In this document: positions 1 to 6,144 of the stretch, piece after piece | Numbering within the stretch: position 1 is the first letter of the stretch | Layout: every line of letters starts with the position of its first letter | NCBI GenBank assembly: GCA_905479905.1 | Contig: CAJQOK010000304.1 | Location: 1-8,258 of the forward strand | From: an uncultured Aliterella sp. | GTDB lineage: Bacteria > Cyanobacteriota > Cyanobacteriia > Cyanobacteriales > Chroococcidiopsidaceae | Length of the DNA: 8,258 nucleotides | Reading direction: 5' to 3' | Notes under the pieces: generated by a model | The model's input: only the letters and a program-made list of their open reading frames with translations | Told to the model about the DNA's origin: nothing | The model's database searches: none | Translations under genes and position numbers: made by a program

Positions 1-57
1 GAAGAAATGCCGCGAATTGAGGACATTTTGGGTATTCCCGCAGGTACGCTACGCTAG
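1..57 (+). CDS. C-terminal end of an unidentified protein (partial, 5' end outside window)
   Basis: Frame 1 is open from the first base and closes with TAG at 55-57, giving 18 residues that end in ILGIPAGTLR. A strong terminator begins about 90 bases downstream, which supports this being the true 3' end of a gene. The tail resembles the second helix of an ECF sigma factor region 4 (typical form: ILGIPxGTVxSR), but stopping right there would remove the end of that helix. Eighteen residues are too few to assign a family. I see that it is coding-like; its identity is unknown. Confidence 0.45.
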   Translation, partial: EEMPRIEDILGIPAGTLR

Positions 58-149
58 TGCTGAACTGTATATCAAGCTTTTGTTTTCACAAAACAAACGT
101 TGTGTGGATATACCGCTTGCTTAGTCTGTAAGTAAATCTCTTGTTCTTT

Positions 150-190
150 AGTAGTCCTTTCTCTGTGAGCAGAAGGGGCTACTTATTTTT
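150..190 (+). terminator. Rho-independent terminator after the gene ending at 57
   Basis: The arms 150-162 and 171-183 pair over 13 bp with two G-U wobbles around an 8-base loop (163-170). The stem contains CC/GG pairs. It is followed by TATTTTTG, giving a run of five T at 186-190. This is the classic intrinsic terminator layout for + strand transcription, and it separates the gene ending at 57 from the restriction-type gene at 332. Confidence 0.75.
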
Positions 191-322
191 GTAAGTCACA
201 CATCAAAACATTTTGTCAAATCATCCCTCTAGCTAAATTTTATTTCTCAGTCATTAAATATAAGTCTGTTATGGTAATTTTCATGCTGAAATTGGGAAAC
301 CTTTATATAGGCAAGAACATAT

Positions 323-326
323 GGAG
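323..326 (+). promoter_or_regulatory. Ribosome binding site for the DUF262-DUF1524 gene
   Basis: GGAG sits 5 bases before the ATG at 332. It fixes that start, which also places the conserved QIPLFQRPYSW motif at residues 19-29, the usual distance from the N terminus in DUF262 proteins. TATATA at 304-309 could be part of a promoter, but no convincing -35 element accompanies it. Confidence 0.6.
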
Positions 327-331
327 TAAAT

Positions 332-2035
332 ATGAAAGCATCAGAAACCAGTCTGCGGAATTTGTTAGAAGGTGGTAAGCAGTTTCAAATACCCCTCTTT
401 CAAAGACCATACTCATGGAAAAAAAAGAACTGGGAAACTTTGTGGGAAGACTTAATGAGTCTGTACACAAGTGCGATACAAGGTTCTTATTTTCTTGGAT
501 CAATTGTAACTCAGCCAGTATTTGGCACAGCCGATGGAATATCGCCATTTGTCGTTATAGATGGACAACAACGTTTAACAACACTCACTATTGTTTTAGC
601 TGTGTTACGAAACCATCTTGAACCCCTTGACTCCGAAATGGCACAGGAGATTGATGAGTTATACCTACTTAATAAGTTTAAAAAAAACGACGAATATTAT
701 AAATTACTACCTACCCAGGATGACCTGGATGTATATAAAAATATTATTCAAAGTAGGATAGCCGAAGACATAAAAACAACGGGTCAGATATATGAAGCTT
801 ACAAGTTCTTCGATACAAAGTTCAAAAAACCAGATCCTGATGAAGAAGTTGAATTAGATTACACGAAGTTTAAAACTATACTTTTGGAAAAATTATTGCT
901 TGTAAATATTACTACTGATGCCAATGACAATCCATATCTTATTTTTGAAAGTTTAAATAATAAAGGAGAAGATTTAACCCAGGCAGATTTAGTCCGTAAC
1001 TATATATTTATGAAATTACCTATTGAAGACAGGGATGAAATATATAACAATCAATGGCTACCTCTTCAAGAAAGCTTTAAAAAGAAGGTTACCCCTAAAG
1101 ATTATGCATGAGAACTAACTAAAGCATTTTGGTTTTATCTGCGTAAAGATGGTTTAGACATTAATGAGAAAGAAGTTTATAAATCTATAAAAAAACATTT
1201 TGATGATTTAAACGATACAAGTGAATTGAAAATTGAGCTAAAAAATTTTATAACATTCTCTAATTACTATTTACGTTTAAATTTTACCGAGGAGGAACCG
1301 GAACTGAAACTAAAGCAACGGTTTGGGAGATTAAAAAGGTTAGATTTTACAACTTGTCATATATTTCTCTTGAATATTTATCATCAGTATGAAGAGGAAA
1401 AATTAACGCTTGAAGCTTTTGAACAAATTTTATGCTACCTAGAATCTTATTTTGTTCGTCGCTTGTTTGCAGACGTACCAACTAGATCTTTAGGCGTTGT
1501 TTTTAATAATTTATATAACCAAGTAGAGAAAACTAATCCTAGCGACTTAGTTAATGGATTGCACTCTGTACTCGTAAAATTTGATAAGAATCAGCGATTT
1601 CCAGAAGACAAGGAGTTTTCTCAAGCTATTATTAACAAATCTTTATACAGTAGAGGCTCTAATGATAGAGTCAAGCTAATGCTAGAAAGTTTAGAAGTGT
1701 TTTTAAGTAGAGAGCAAGTTGATCCCACAAACTTAAATATTGAGCATATTATGCCTCAATCTCTAACTAAAGAATGGGAATTAATGTTAGGAGAAAGTTA
1801 TACAAGTGTTCATAAGAAATGCTTACATACTTTAGGTAATCTCACGTTAACAGCCTACAATCCTGAATTATTTAACAAACCATTTGAGGAAAAGTCGGCT
1901 CATTTGCAGAACAATAGCAATTTAGCTTTAAATAAATACTATCAACAGAACAAAGTAACTGTTTGGAACGAAGATACAATTAAAAATCGTGGGGAGTATC
2001 TAGCGGATATAGCTCTCAAAATATGGCCGCGCTGA
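332..2035 (+). pseudogene. GmrSD-like DUF262-DUF1524 restriction protein, interrupted by one in-frame TGA
   Basis: Members of this family (GmrSD; related domains occur in BrxU and SspE) use an N-terminal DUF262 NTPase-like domain and a C-terminal DUF1524 HNH-type nuclease domain to cut modified foreign DNA, giving phage defence. The N half (332-1108, 259 residues) has QIPLFQRPYSW at 19-29, the DGQQR motif at 77-81 and FESLNNKGEDLTQADLVRN at 205-223. Codon 260 is TGA (1109-1111). The same frame then stays open from 1112 to TAA-independent stop TGA at 2033-2035. Counting the TGA codon, the C half carries EHIMPQ at 471-476 (bases 1742-1759) and HTLGNLTLT near 499-507, the expected nuclease motifs. 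The full length of 567 codons is normal for a fused GmrSD. No ATG or GTG in frame with a ribosome site follows the stop; the first alternative start is a TTG at 1226 without one, so the C half is probably not made separately. The TGA could be a recent nonsense mutation, a sequencing error or, less likely, a readthrough site. The gene stands alone and is markedly AT-rich (bases 841-900 contain 15 G/C of 60). Confidence 0.85.
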
Positions 2036-2098
2036 AACTAGGAAGTGAGTCATCTCTAGCAAGACTCTCTATTCTCAAGCCCACAGAATAGTTAAAAC

Positions 2099-2140
2099 GC
2101 GATCGCACATCCTACAGTTCCAAAAGTGCGATCGCTTTAT
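2099..2140 (+). terminator. HIP1-based hairpin after the DUF262-DUF1524 gene
   Basis: A perfect 10-bp inverted repeat, GCGATCGCAC (2099-2108) and GTGCGATCGC (2126-2135), surrounds a 17-base loop. It is flanked outside by AAA (2095-2097) and TTT (2136-2138) and followed by ATCTTGT. Each arm is itself a HIP1 palindrome. Its position 63 bases after the stop at 2035 suits a terminator, but the T run is short. It may be a HIP1 pair that also works as a weak terminator. Confidence 0.45.
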
Positions 2141-2178
2141 CTTGTAAAATATTTGAGGCTAAAATATAAAAATAGCTT

Positions 2179-2364
2179 GTGGAACCAACAGAATCTCAGT
2201 ATCTAATTATCAATGCTTTACAGACTTTAGGCTTACTTGAGTATGATTTTTATGACGAAGATAGAGGAGAGTGGTACATTGCAACTGCCAACACTGTTTT
2301 ACCCATCTCTATGATTCTGTTTAATGGTGACATCGTTCCTACTAACTGGACAAAACAATCATGA
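2179..2364 (+). CDS. Small hypothetical protein (61 aa), first gene of a coupled pair
   Basis: The frame runs from GTG at 2179 to TGA at 2362-2364 and gives an acidic 61-residue protein with no Cys, no membrane segment and a tryptophan- and tyrosine-rich middle (YDFYDEDRGEWYIATA). I do not recognise the family. A TAG at 2173-2175 lies just upstream in frame, so the GTG is essentially the only possible long start. No ribosome site sits at a proper distance: GAGG at 2155-2158 is 20 bases away. TAAAAT at 2145-2150 could be a -10 element, giving a very short leader. The stop overlaps the next ATG (ATGA at 2361-2364), which favours real translation and coupling. It could also be the remnant of a longer gene. 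Confidence 0.5.
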   Translation: MEPTESQYLIINALQTLGLLEYDFYDEDRGEWYIATANTVLPISMILFNGDIVPTNWTKQS

Positions 2365-2576
2365 GAAAGCCAACTGAACGAGAAAAAGAGCAATATCAAA
2401 GACTACAAGCAATTTTTGCCTTGGGAAGACAAAGATATTTAAGTGCAGGCGGCGATCCCGATCTTTCTGGTGGTAGTTTGAATAAGCAAGATTATCTAAC
2501 TGACGCTGAGAAAAAAGAATTAGTAGAAATAGGGCAGCAACTTTTTAACCGTGACTTAGTAAAGGTCAAAAGTTAA
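2361..2576 (+). CDS. Small hypothetical protein (71 aa), second gene of a coupled pair
   Basis: ATG at 2361 overlaps the stop of the preceding gene as ATGA, so translation is probably coupled; no strong ribosome site precedes it. The 71-residue product is highly charged and mostly helical in appearance. An N-terminal stretch (TEREKEQYQRLQAIFALGRQ, residues 5-24) and a C-terminal helix (TDAEKKELVEIGQQLF, 48-63) are joined by a glycine-rich turn, GGDPDLSGGS (30-39). There is no signal peptide and no membrane segment. I do not recognise the family. The pair has the size and layout of a toxin-antitoxin module, but neither protein shows a known toxin or antitoxin fold, so that remains speculation. 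Confidence 0.6.
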   Translation: MRKPTEREKEQYQRLQAIFALGRQRYLSAGGDPDLSGGSLNKQDYLTDAEKKELVEIGQQLFNRDLVKVKS

Positions 2577-2680
2577 ACTTACAAACAAAAGATTGCACGG
2601 CTATTGACTCAACTGCGAAATTGGTATGAAAAATGTTGAAACCATTAATTAGTTTATAAAGCGATCGCACATTCCCCAAC

Positions 2681-3718
2681 TTACACAACCGCCGCCTCTA
2701 ACATCCTAATAATTCCTGCATTAGCATCAATTTCAACATCTAAGCCAATGGGTAGTGTAACGATATTTTCCACGTGACCGATCGCCGCACCGTAATAAGC
2801 AGGAATTTTTAAGGGTTGAATATGTCCCCAAACTACTTCTTCTAAAGTCAGCGAACCATAGTCAGCATCAGGCGTACAGCCTGGACATTGCCCAAAAATA
2901 AAGCCTGCTAGTTTGTCAAATACTCCAGCAATTTTTAGGTGAGTCATCAAGCGATCTAAACGATAGATATTTTCGCCTGTATCTTCTAAAAATAAAATTG
3001 CGCCAGCCATATTAGGCAAGTAAGGAGAACCCACAATTCCCGACAACACTGACAAGTTACCGCCTATAAGTTTGCCTTTGGCAATTCCAGGAGTAATAGT
3101 TTGAATGCGATTTTTTACCTGCATTAAGCGATCGCTATCATCACCATCTTTGGGATTAGCTATAGTTACAGTTTCTCCTGCAAACAACACGCGGCGGAAA
3201 TCCTCAGTCTGACTCTTTCGCCACGAAGTTAAGCCATGAGGACCATGAAAAGTTACTAATTGAGTACGGGCATTAATTCCTAAAATTAGGGCGGTAATAT
3301 CGCTAAAACCGATAATAATTTTAGGGTTTTGGCGGATAACTTCATAATCTAAATAAGGCAGAATACGGCTGCATCCCCAACCACCGCGAATAGGCAACAA
3401 AGCGGCTACTTGCGGATCTTGAAAAAATTGATTGATGTCGGCGGCGCGATCGCGGTCTGTTCCTGCCAAATAACCATAGCGATCGCGTACATGAGATCCA
3501 AGTTTAGGCACAAGTCCCAGACCCCGCACGGCATCTAAAACTATATCTAGTTCTTCTTTGACAAAAGTGGCGCTTGCAGGGCTAATAATGCCTACCATCG
3601 CCCCAGGTTTTAAACGAGCAGGTTTTAATAGGGAGCGACTTCTTGCTTGTGCTATTTTCACAGGCACTAAGGCGGAAGTAGTTGCAGCAAGCTGGAGAAA
3701 TTGGCGGCGATTTAGCAT
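2681..3718 (-). CDS. Peptidase S66 LD-carboxypeptidase with a Tat signal peptide
   Basis: LD-carboxypeptidases remove the terminal D-alanine from murein tetrapeptides, between meso-diaminopimelate and D-Ala, in peptidoglycan recycling or trimming. The 345-residue product has the family catalytic triad. The nucleophile Ser139 is in IGFSDIT (136-142), Glu245 is in ILFLEDTGENIYRLDR (241-256), and His315 is in IGHVENIVTLPIG (313-325). The RGGWG motif at 111-115 is also typical. The N terminus is unusual: NRRQFLQ (3-9) is a clear twin-arginine motif, followed by a mild hydrophobic stretch (10-20) and a possible signal peptidase site AQA at 23-25. The enzyme would thus be folded in the cytoplasm and exported, whereas E. 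coli LdcA is cytoplasmic. It is the last of three closely spaced - strand genes (67-base gap to the hydrolase) and converges on the small pair ending at 2576. No good ribosome site is visible before the ATG. Confidence 0.93.
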   Translation of the reverse strand: MLNRRQFLQLAATTSALVPVKIAQARSRSLLKPARLKPGAMVGIISPASATFVKEELDIVLDAVRGLGLVPKLGSHVRDRYGYLAGTDRDRAADINQFFQDPQVAALLPIRGGWGCSRILPYLDYEVIRQNPKIIIGFSDITALILGINARTQLVTFHGPHGLTSWRKSQTEDFRRVLFAGETVTIANPKDGDDSDRLMQVKNRIQTITPGIAKGKLIGGNLSVLSGIVGSPYLPNMAGAILFLEDTGENIYRLDRLMTHLKIAGVFDKLAGFIFGQCPGCTPDADYGSLTLEEVVWGHIQPLKIPAYYGAAIGHVENIVTLPIGLDVEIDANAGIIRMLEAAVV

Positions 3719-3785
3719 TTAATTGATCAAAGCTTTCACCTTTGTACACTAAAAATCGTCACTTTCCCATGAGGGCGAAGTCAAA

Positions 3786-4769
3786 CTACTTGCTTTCAAA
3801 TAATGCAATCCCCTGTTGATGAGATTCCATCAGTTGATTTAGGTTTGCTAGGGCTGTGGGTTGAAAACGAACATGAGCATCTATAAATAAACCAATTGCT
3901 TCTACTATCAAATTTCGCAGTAGTTCCTCCGATTCGGTAACTGGAAAATCTAGCCAGGTTGTACCTGTAGTAGGATCGCACGGATGGGTAATAGAGAAAT
4001 GATTGGCTCCTTCTAGTAAAAGCAAATAACTATCATCTCTACCACCAGAAATCGCTTCTTGAAAGGTACGCCTAATTGGAGTTGTAGCTTGCTTCCAAGT
4101 CACTCCATAGAGAGCGCCATTATTAGCAATCACTCCATCGCAAGTTCCGCCAATCAACATCAGTGGTAAAGCGTCGGGTAACGGTAAGATTGTGTCCCCC
4201 GGAAAACCTAGCTGCATAATTGCGGCTGAATGCGCGCCATAAGAGAAAGCAGCTACAACTTGTGGAAAAAAACGTGGACTAGCACTTTCAATAGCAACTC
4301 TACCTCCAGCAGAATGCCCTCCTAAAATAATATGTTGTAAGTCGAGCAATCCCGCTAACACGCCCTCAGATTGCAATCTTTCTAGCGCTGCTAGTAGCGT
4401 TGGTAGAGCAGAGGCTGTCGGCTCCGTACCATATACTTTGGGAGTTAAGTTTTTCATTTCCACACCTGGAGTAATAGCTACTATTCCAGGTAAGTTTTGG
4501 GCAATCCAAGAAAAGGTCACTACTACAAGCCCGCGTTCTGCTAATTTAATAGCAAGCCATTGATATAATTCAATCCCACAGTTGATGCCGTTGAAGAAAA
4601 TAACAACTTTAAACGGAGATTGTTGAGAATCGGCAGGAAAAACACCCATATTCTTTTCTAGGCTGCTCCCTAGCATCTGGGCTGGATAAAAAACTTTGAG
4701 ATGAATAGTGTCGTAAGGGGAGCAAGCATCTTCGACTTTAGCAGCTTGAAAAATTGCTTTAACGCTCAT
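3786..4769 (-). CDS. Alpha/beta hydrolase (chlorophyllase/PAF-acetylhydrolase-like)
   Basis: The 327-residue protein shows the alpha/beta hydrolase plan. A strand and oxyanion-hole region lies at KVVIFFNGINCG (54-65). The nucleophile elbow GGHSAGG (150-156) contains Ser153, the probable acid Asp211 is in LIGGTCDGVI (205-214), and His257 is in LEGANHFSI (252-260). The arrangement of a short N-terminal region, then FFNG, GHSAGG, GTCD and NHF resembles chlorophyllase-like and platelet-activating-factor-acetylhydrolase-like esterases. The substrate cannot be told from sequence, so chlorophyllase activity should not be assumed. There is no signal peptide or membrane segment, which indicates a cytoplasmic protein. 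It lies 56 bases after the small UBA-like gene and 67 bases before the LD-carboxypeptidase, so the three may be co-transcribed. The start ATG has only a weak AAAG-like element upstream. Confidence 0.85.
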   Translation of the reverse strand: MSVKAIFQAAKVEDACSPYDTIHLKVFYPAQMLGSSLEKNMGVFPADSQQSPFKVVIFFNGINCGIELYQWLAIKLAERGLVVVTFSWIAQNLPGIVAITPGVEMKNLTPKVYGTEPTASALPTLLAALERLQSEGVLAGLLDLQHIILGGHSAGGRVAIESASPRFFPQVVAAFSYGAHSAAIMQLGFPGDTILPLPDALPLMLIGGTCDGVIANNGALYGVTWKQATTPIRRTFQEAISGGRDDSYLLLLEGANHFSITHPCDPTTGTTWLDFPVTESEELLRNLIVEAIGLFIDAHVRFQPTALANLNQLMESHQQGIALFESK

Positions 4770-4825
4770 ATCTTTATCGTCTAGATTTATTTTGCCCTTA
4801 TCTTAACAAAATCAGGATTTGTAAC

Positions 4826-5218
4826 TTAAAGACTTATCCGTTCAGATACTGCGTCTAACGGTTCGCAAAAACTATTAATTCCTTGTTGTGCTGCATACAT
4901 CAGTACAGGAGCTACAAGCAGCGCTGGACAAAGTTTTGTTGCTGCCAAATGTCCCGCGATTGGTGCAAAATTTTCGGCGATCAAACTGCCTCTAAATTCT
5001 TCCTTGCAAATAACAGCGCGACACTTTTTGGCTAAACTGTCTAACCAATCCGAGTTGGTTATCTCTGGTTGCTGTCCAGCGCGAATAGCCAGTATCATTG
5101 CCGCATCTTCCAAGTTGCCTTCGCAGTCCTCTATTACTTGCAGTGCATTTATAGCATCAGGATAATCTACTAACTGAGTACGGAATCTAGCAACTTCTTC
5201 AGGTGTAACTTGAGTCAT
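4826..5218 (-). CDS. Conserved-looking small protein with a UBA-like N-terminal helix bundle (130 aa)
   Basis: I do not recognise a named family. Residues 20-47 (PDAINALQVIEDCEGNLEDA, then AMILAIRA) match the pattern of UBA/TS-N-type three-helix domains, in which a helix, a short loop with Gly-(Asn/Asp)-(Leu/Val) and a second helix EDAA-x-x-L follow one another. The same design is found in elongation factor Ts and NAC proteins. Five cysteines occur (C32, C66, C71, C97, C118), with a C-x4-C pair at 66-71. A short hydrophobic run (96-110) is too weak to call a membrane segment. The gene is first of three - strand genes. The strong terminator at 5293-5324 separates it from the upstream pair, so it needs its own promoter; TAAAAT (- strand, 5239-5234) is a possible -10, but no -35 fits. 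No ribosome site is seen before the ATG. Confidence 0.75.
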   Translation of the reverse strand: MTQVTPEEVARFRTQLVDYPDAINALQVIEDCEGNLEDAAMILAIRAGQQPEITNSDWLDSLAKKCRAVICKEEFRGSLIAENFAPIAGHLAATKLCPALLVAPVLMYAAQQGINSFCEPLDAVSERISL

Positions 5219-5292
5219 GGAATAATTGCAACTATTTTAGCTAAATAACTATTGTGGTTTTCTAATTTTGACGGACGCAAGCAGTTATTGCC

Positions 5293-5324
5293 AAATAAAA
5301 AAGCAGCGAACTTATTTCACTGCT
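5293..5324 (-). terminator. Rho-independent terminator of the LexA-box two-gene unit
   Basis: On the - strand AGCAGTGAA (5324-5316) pairs with TTCGCTGCT (5310-5302) over 9 bp with one G-U wobble and a 5-base loop (ATAAG). It is followed directly by a T run (5301-5297) and TATTT-like AT-rich sequence. The hairpin begins 26 bases after the stop of the 125-residue gene, so it ends that transcription unit. Confidence 0.8.
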
Positions 5325-5349
5325 CAAATATTGTTAAAATACTGGCAAA

Positions 5350-5727
5350 TTACAGTCCGACTAATTCGCGGGATTCAAAATCTGTTAGTTGTTGAGCGAT
5401 CGCGCGTCGTGTTTCCAACTTGGCTACACTAAACTGATTACGCAAGTATTCTAAATGGGCTAAAGCATTTGCTTTTTCAGCAGTCAAACGCATTAAAGTA
5501 TTTATAGCAGTTTGATATTCTCTGTCTGTAAGCAGCACTTCAAACCTCCGCGCCTTGCGTTGCAGGTCATTTTTCAAATCTGCATCAAAAGCCGAACGAC
5601 TATCAGCATTACCTTCTACTCGATTTAGTAATTGCTGTACTGCCATAATTTCCGAATCTACTTCGTTTACCCGTTGCGCTGCTTGTGCGATCGCTCCTGG
5701 GTAATGATTCAGTTCCATTGTCATCAT
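5350..5727 (-). CDS. Small all-helical, coiled-coil-like hypothetical protein (125 aa)
   Basis: No family is recognised. The product has only one proline (P10) and is rich in Ala, Gln, Glu, Arg and Leu, with long stretches fitting heptad spacing (about residues 11-40 and 50-118). I infer a helical hairpin or coiled coil. It has no Cys, no signal peptide and no membrane segment. The start is uncertain: three ATG codons lie in the first four codons (MMTM), none with a good ribosome site. It follows the 84-residue gene by 36 bases with no terminator between, and is followed by a strong terminator. It is therefore probably the second gene of the unit headed by the LexA-like box, and likely induced together with its neighbour. 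The length and composition would suit a small structural or adaptor protein. Confidence 0.75.
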   Translation of the reverse strand: MMTMELNHYPGAIAQAAQRVNEVDSEIMAVQQLLNRVEGNADSRSAFDADLKNDLQRKARRFEVLLTDREYQTAINTLMRLTAEKANALAHLEYLRNQFSVAKLETRRAIAQQLTDFESRELVGL

Positions 5728-5763
5728 TTTCTTTTACTCGCACTGAAATGGGATTTTTAGACT

Positions 5764-6015
5764 TTAAGCCACTAATTCTTGGAATTGATGCACTGTTGTT
5801 AGTGGTAGTTGCTCTGTTTGTGGCATTCCTACTTGTTCTAATACTTTGACTTCAATATTCACAGAAACTAAGTAGCTACCGGGTTCTGCGCCAATAGCTT
5901 CAGCGATTAATTTTGCAAGTTCTGGGCGCTTGGCGGTGATTGGATCTCTTAAACTACAACGATCCCAATCATGTTTAGCAGTTGGATTTAAGTTGAGAAT
6001 ATAGTGCTTAGTCAT
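5764..6015 (-). CDS. Small hypothetical protein (83 aa), first gene of the LexA-box unit
   Basis: The frame could open at a TTG (6039), but the ATG at 6015 is the better start because it begins the compact protein MTKHYILNLNPTAKHDW and leaves about 50 bases of leader from the TATAAT element. The product has an N-terminal beta-like segment (HYILNLNP), a helix ELAKLIAEAIG and a second strand region SYLVSVNIEVKVLEQ, so a small alpha/beta fold is plausible. There is no Cys beyond one in DRCSLRD, no signal peptide and no membrane segment. I do not recognise the family. It lies 36 bases upstream of the coiled-coil-like gene and is directly downstream of a promoter overlapped by a LexA-type palindrome, which suggests DNA-damage control. 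The ribosome site is weak (AGG about 11 bases before the ATG). Confidence 0.75.
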   Translation of the reverse strand: MTKHYILNLNPTAKHDWDRCSLRDPITAKRPELAKLIAEAIGAEPGSYLVSVNIEVKVLEQVGMPQTEQLPLTTVHQFQELVA

Positions 6016-6076
6016 ACTGGTTAAAGCCTGGAATAACAACCCTATAGAGTTATTGGCTGAATAACCCTACTCTTTT

Positions 6077-6106
6077 ATTATAGTACGCTTGTACTAAATA
6101 TGTGGG
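6077..6106 (-). promoter_or_regulatory. Promoter of the two-gene small-protein unit
   Basis: On the - strand there is a perfect TATAAT (6082-6077), with CCCACA (6106-6101) 18 bases upstream as a weak -35 that keeps the ACA half of TTGACA. The predicted start of transcription near 6070 gives a leader of about 50 bases to the ATG at 6015. The -35 is poor, so the -10 carries most of the evidence. Confidence 0.55.
6081..6096. promoter_or_regulatory. LexA-like operator (cyanobacterial SOS box)
   Basis: TAGTACGCTTGTACTA is a perfect palindrome of two 6-base arms (TAGTAC/GTACTA) with a 4-base centre. It fits the cyanobacterial LexA consensus I recall, RGTACNNNDGTWCB, at every position (AGTACGCTTGTACT, 6082-6095), and has the same layout as the Anabaena lexA box. 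It overlaps the TATAAT of the - strand promoter, where a repressor would block polymerase. I saw no other match to this pattern in the window. Confidence 0.65.
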
Positions 6107-6108
6107 TG

Positions 6109-6137
6109 ATAGCGCAAGCGCGCACGCAGGGCTTCGC
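6109..6137. repeat. GC-rich short repeat-like sequence after the MscS gene
   Basis: A GC-rich patch with GCGCAAGCGCGC, ACGCAGG and GCTTCGC lies in an otherwise AT-rich gap. It contains the small inverted repeat GCGC-AA-GCGC. Such strings resemble the short dispersed repeats scattered between genes of filamentous cyanobacteria. No second copy occurs in this window, so the repeat nature is inference. It might also help end transcription of the MscS gene, but no T run follows. Confidence 0.3.
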
Positions 6138-6144
6138 ATTTATA

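Noticed and set aside
79..97. TTTGTTTT/AAAACAAA inverted repeat as a terminator
   Set aside because: The stem is almost entirely A-T and no T run follows; the structure at 150-190 is far better.
303..548. - strand open frame opposite the start of the DUF262 gene
   Set aside because: It overlaps clearly coding sequence with family motifs on the other strand and has no motif or ribosome site of its own.
415..621. + strand open frame inside the DUF262 gene
   Set aside because: It is out of frame with the conserved DGQQR-containing frame and is a shadow.
1109..1111. TGA read as selenocysteine
   Set aside because: The family has no selenoprotein members known to me, the position is not catalytic, and no stable hairpin follows the codon.
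3720..3745. CAAAG/CTTTG inverted repeat between the hydrolase and carboxypeptidase genes
   Set aside because: A 5-bp stem without a T run is not a terminator, and no operator family fits.
3796..3981. - strand open frame inside the hydrolase gene
   Set aside because: The hydrolase frame carries a complete catalytic triad over 327 residues, so this is a shadow frame.
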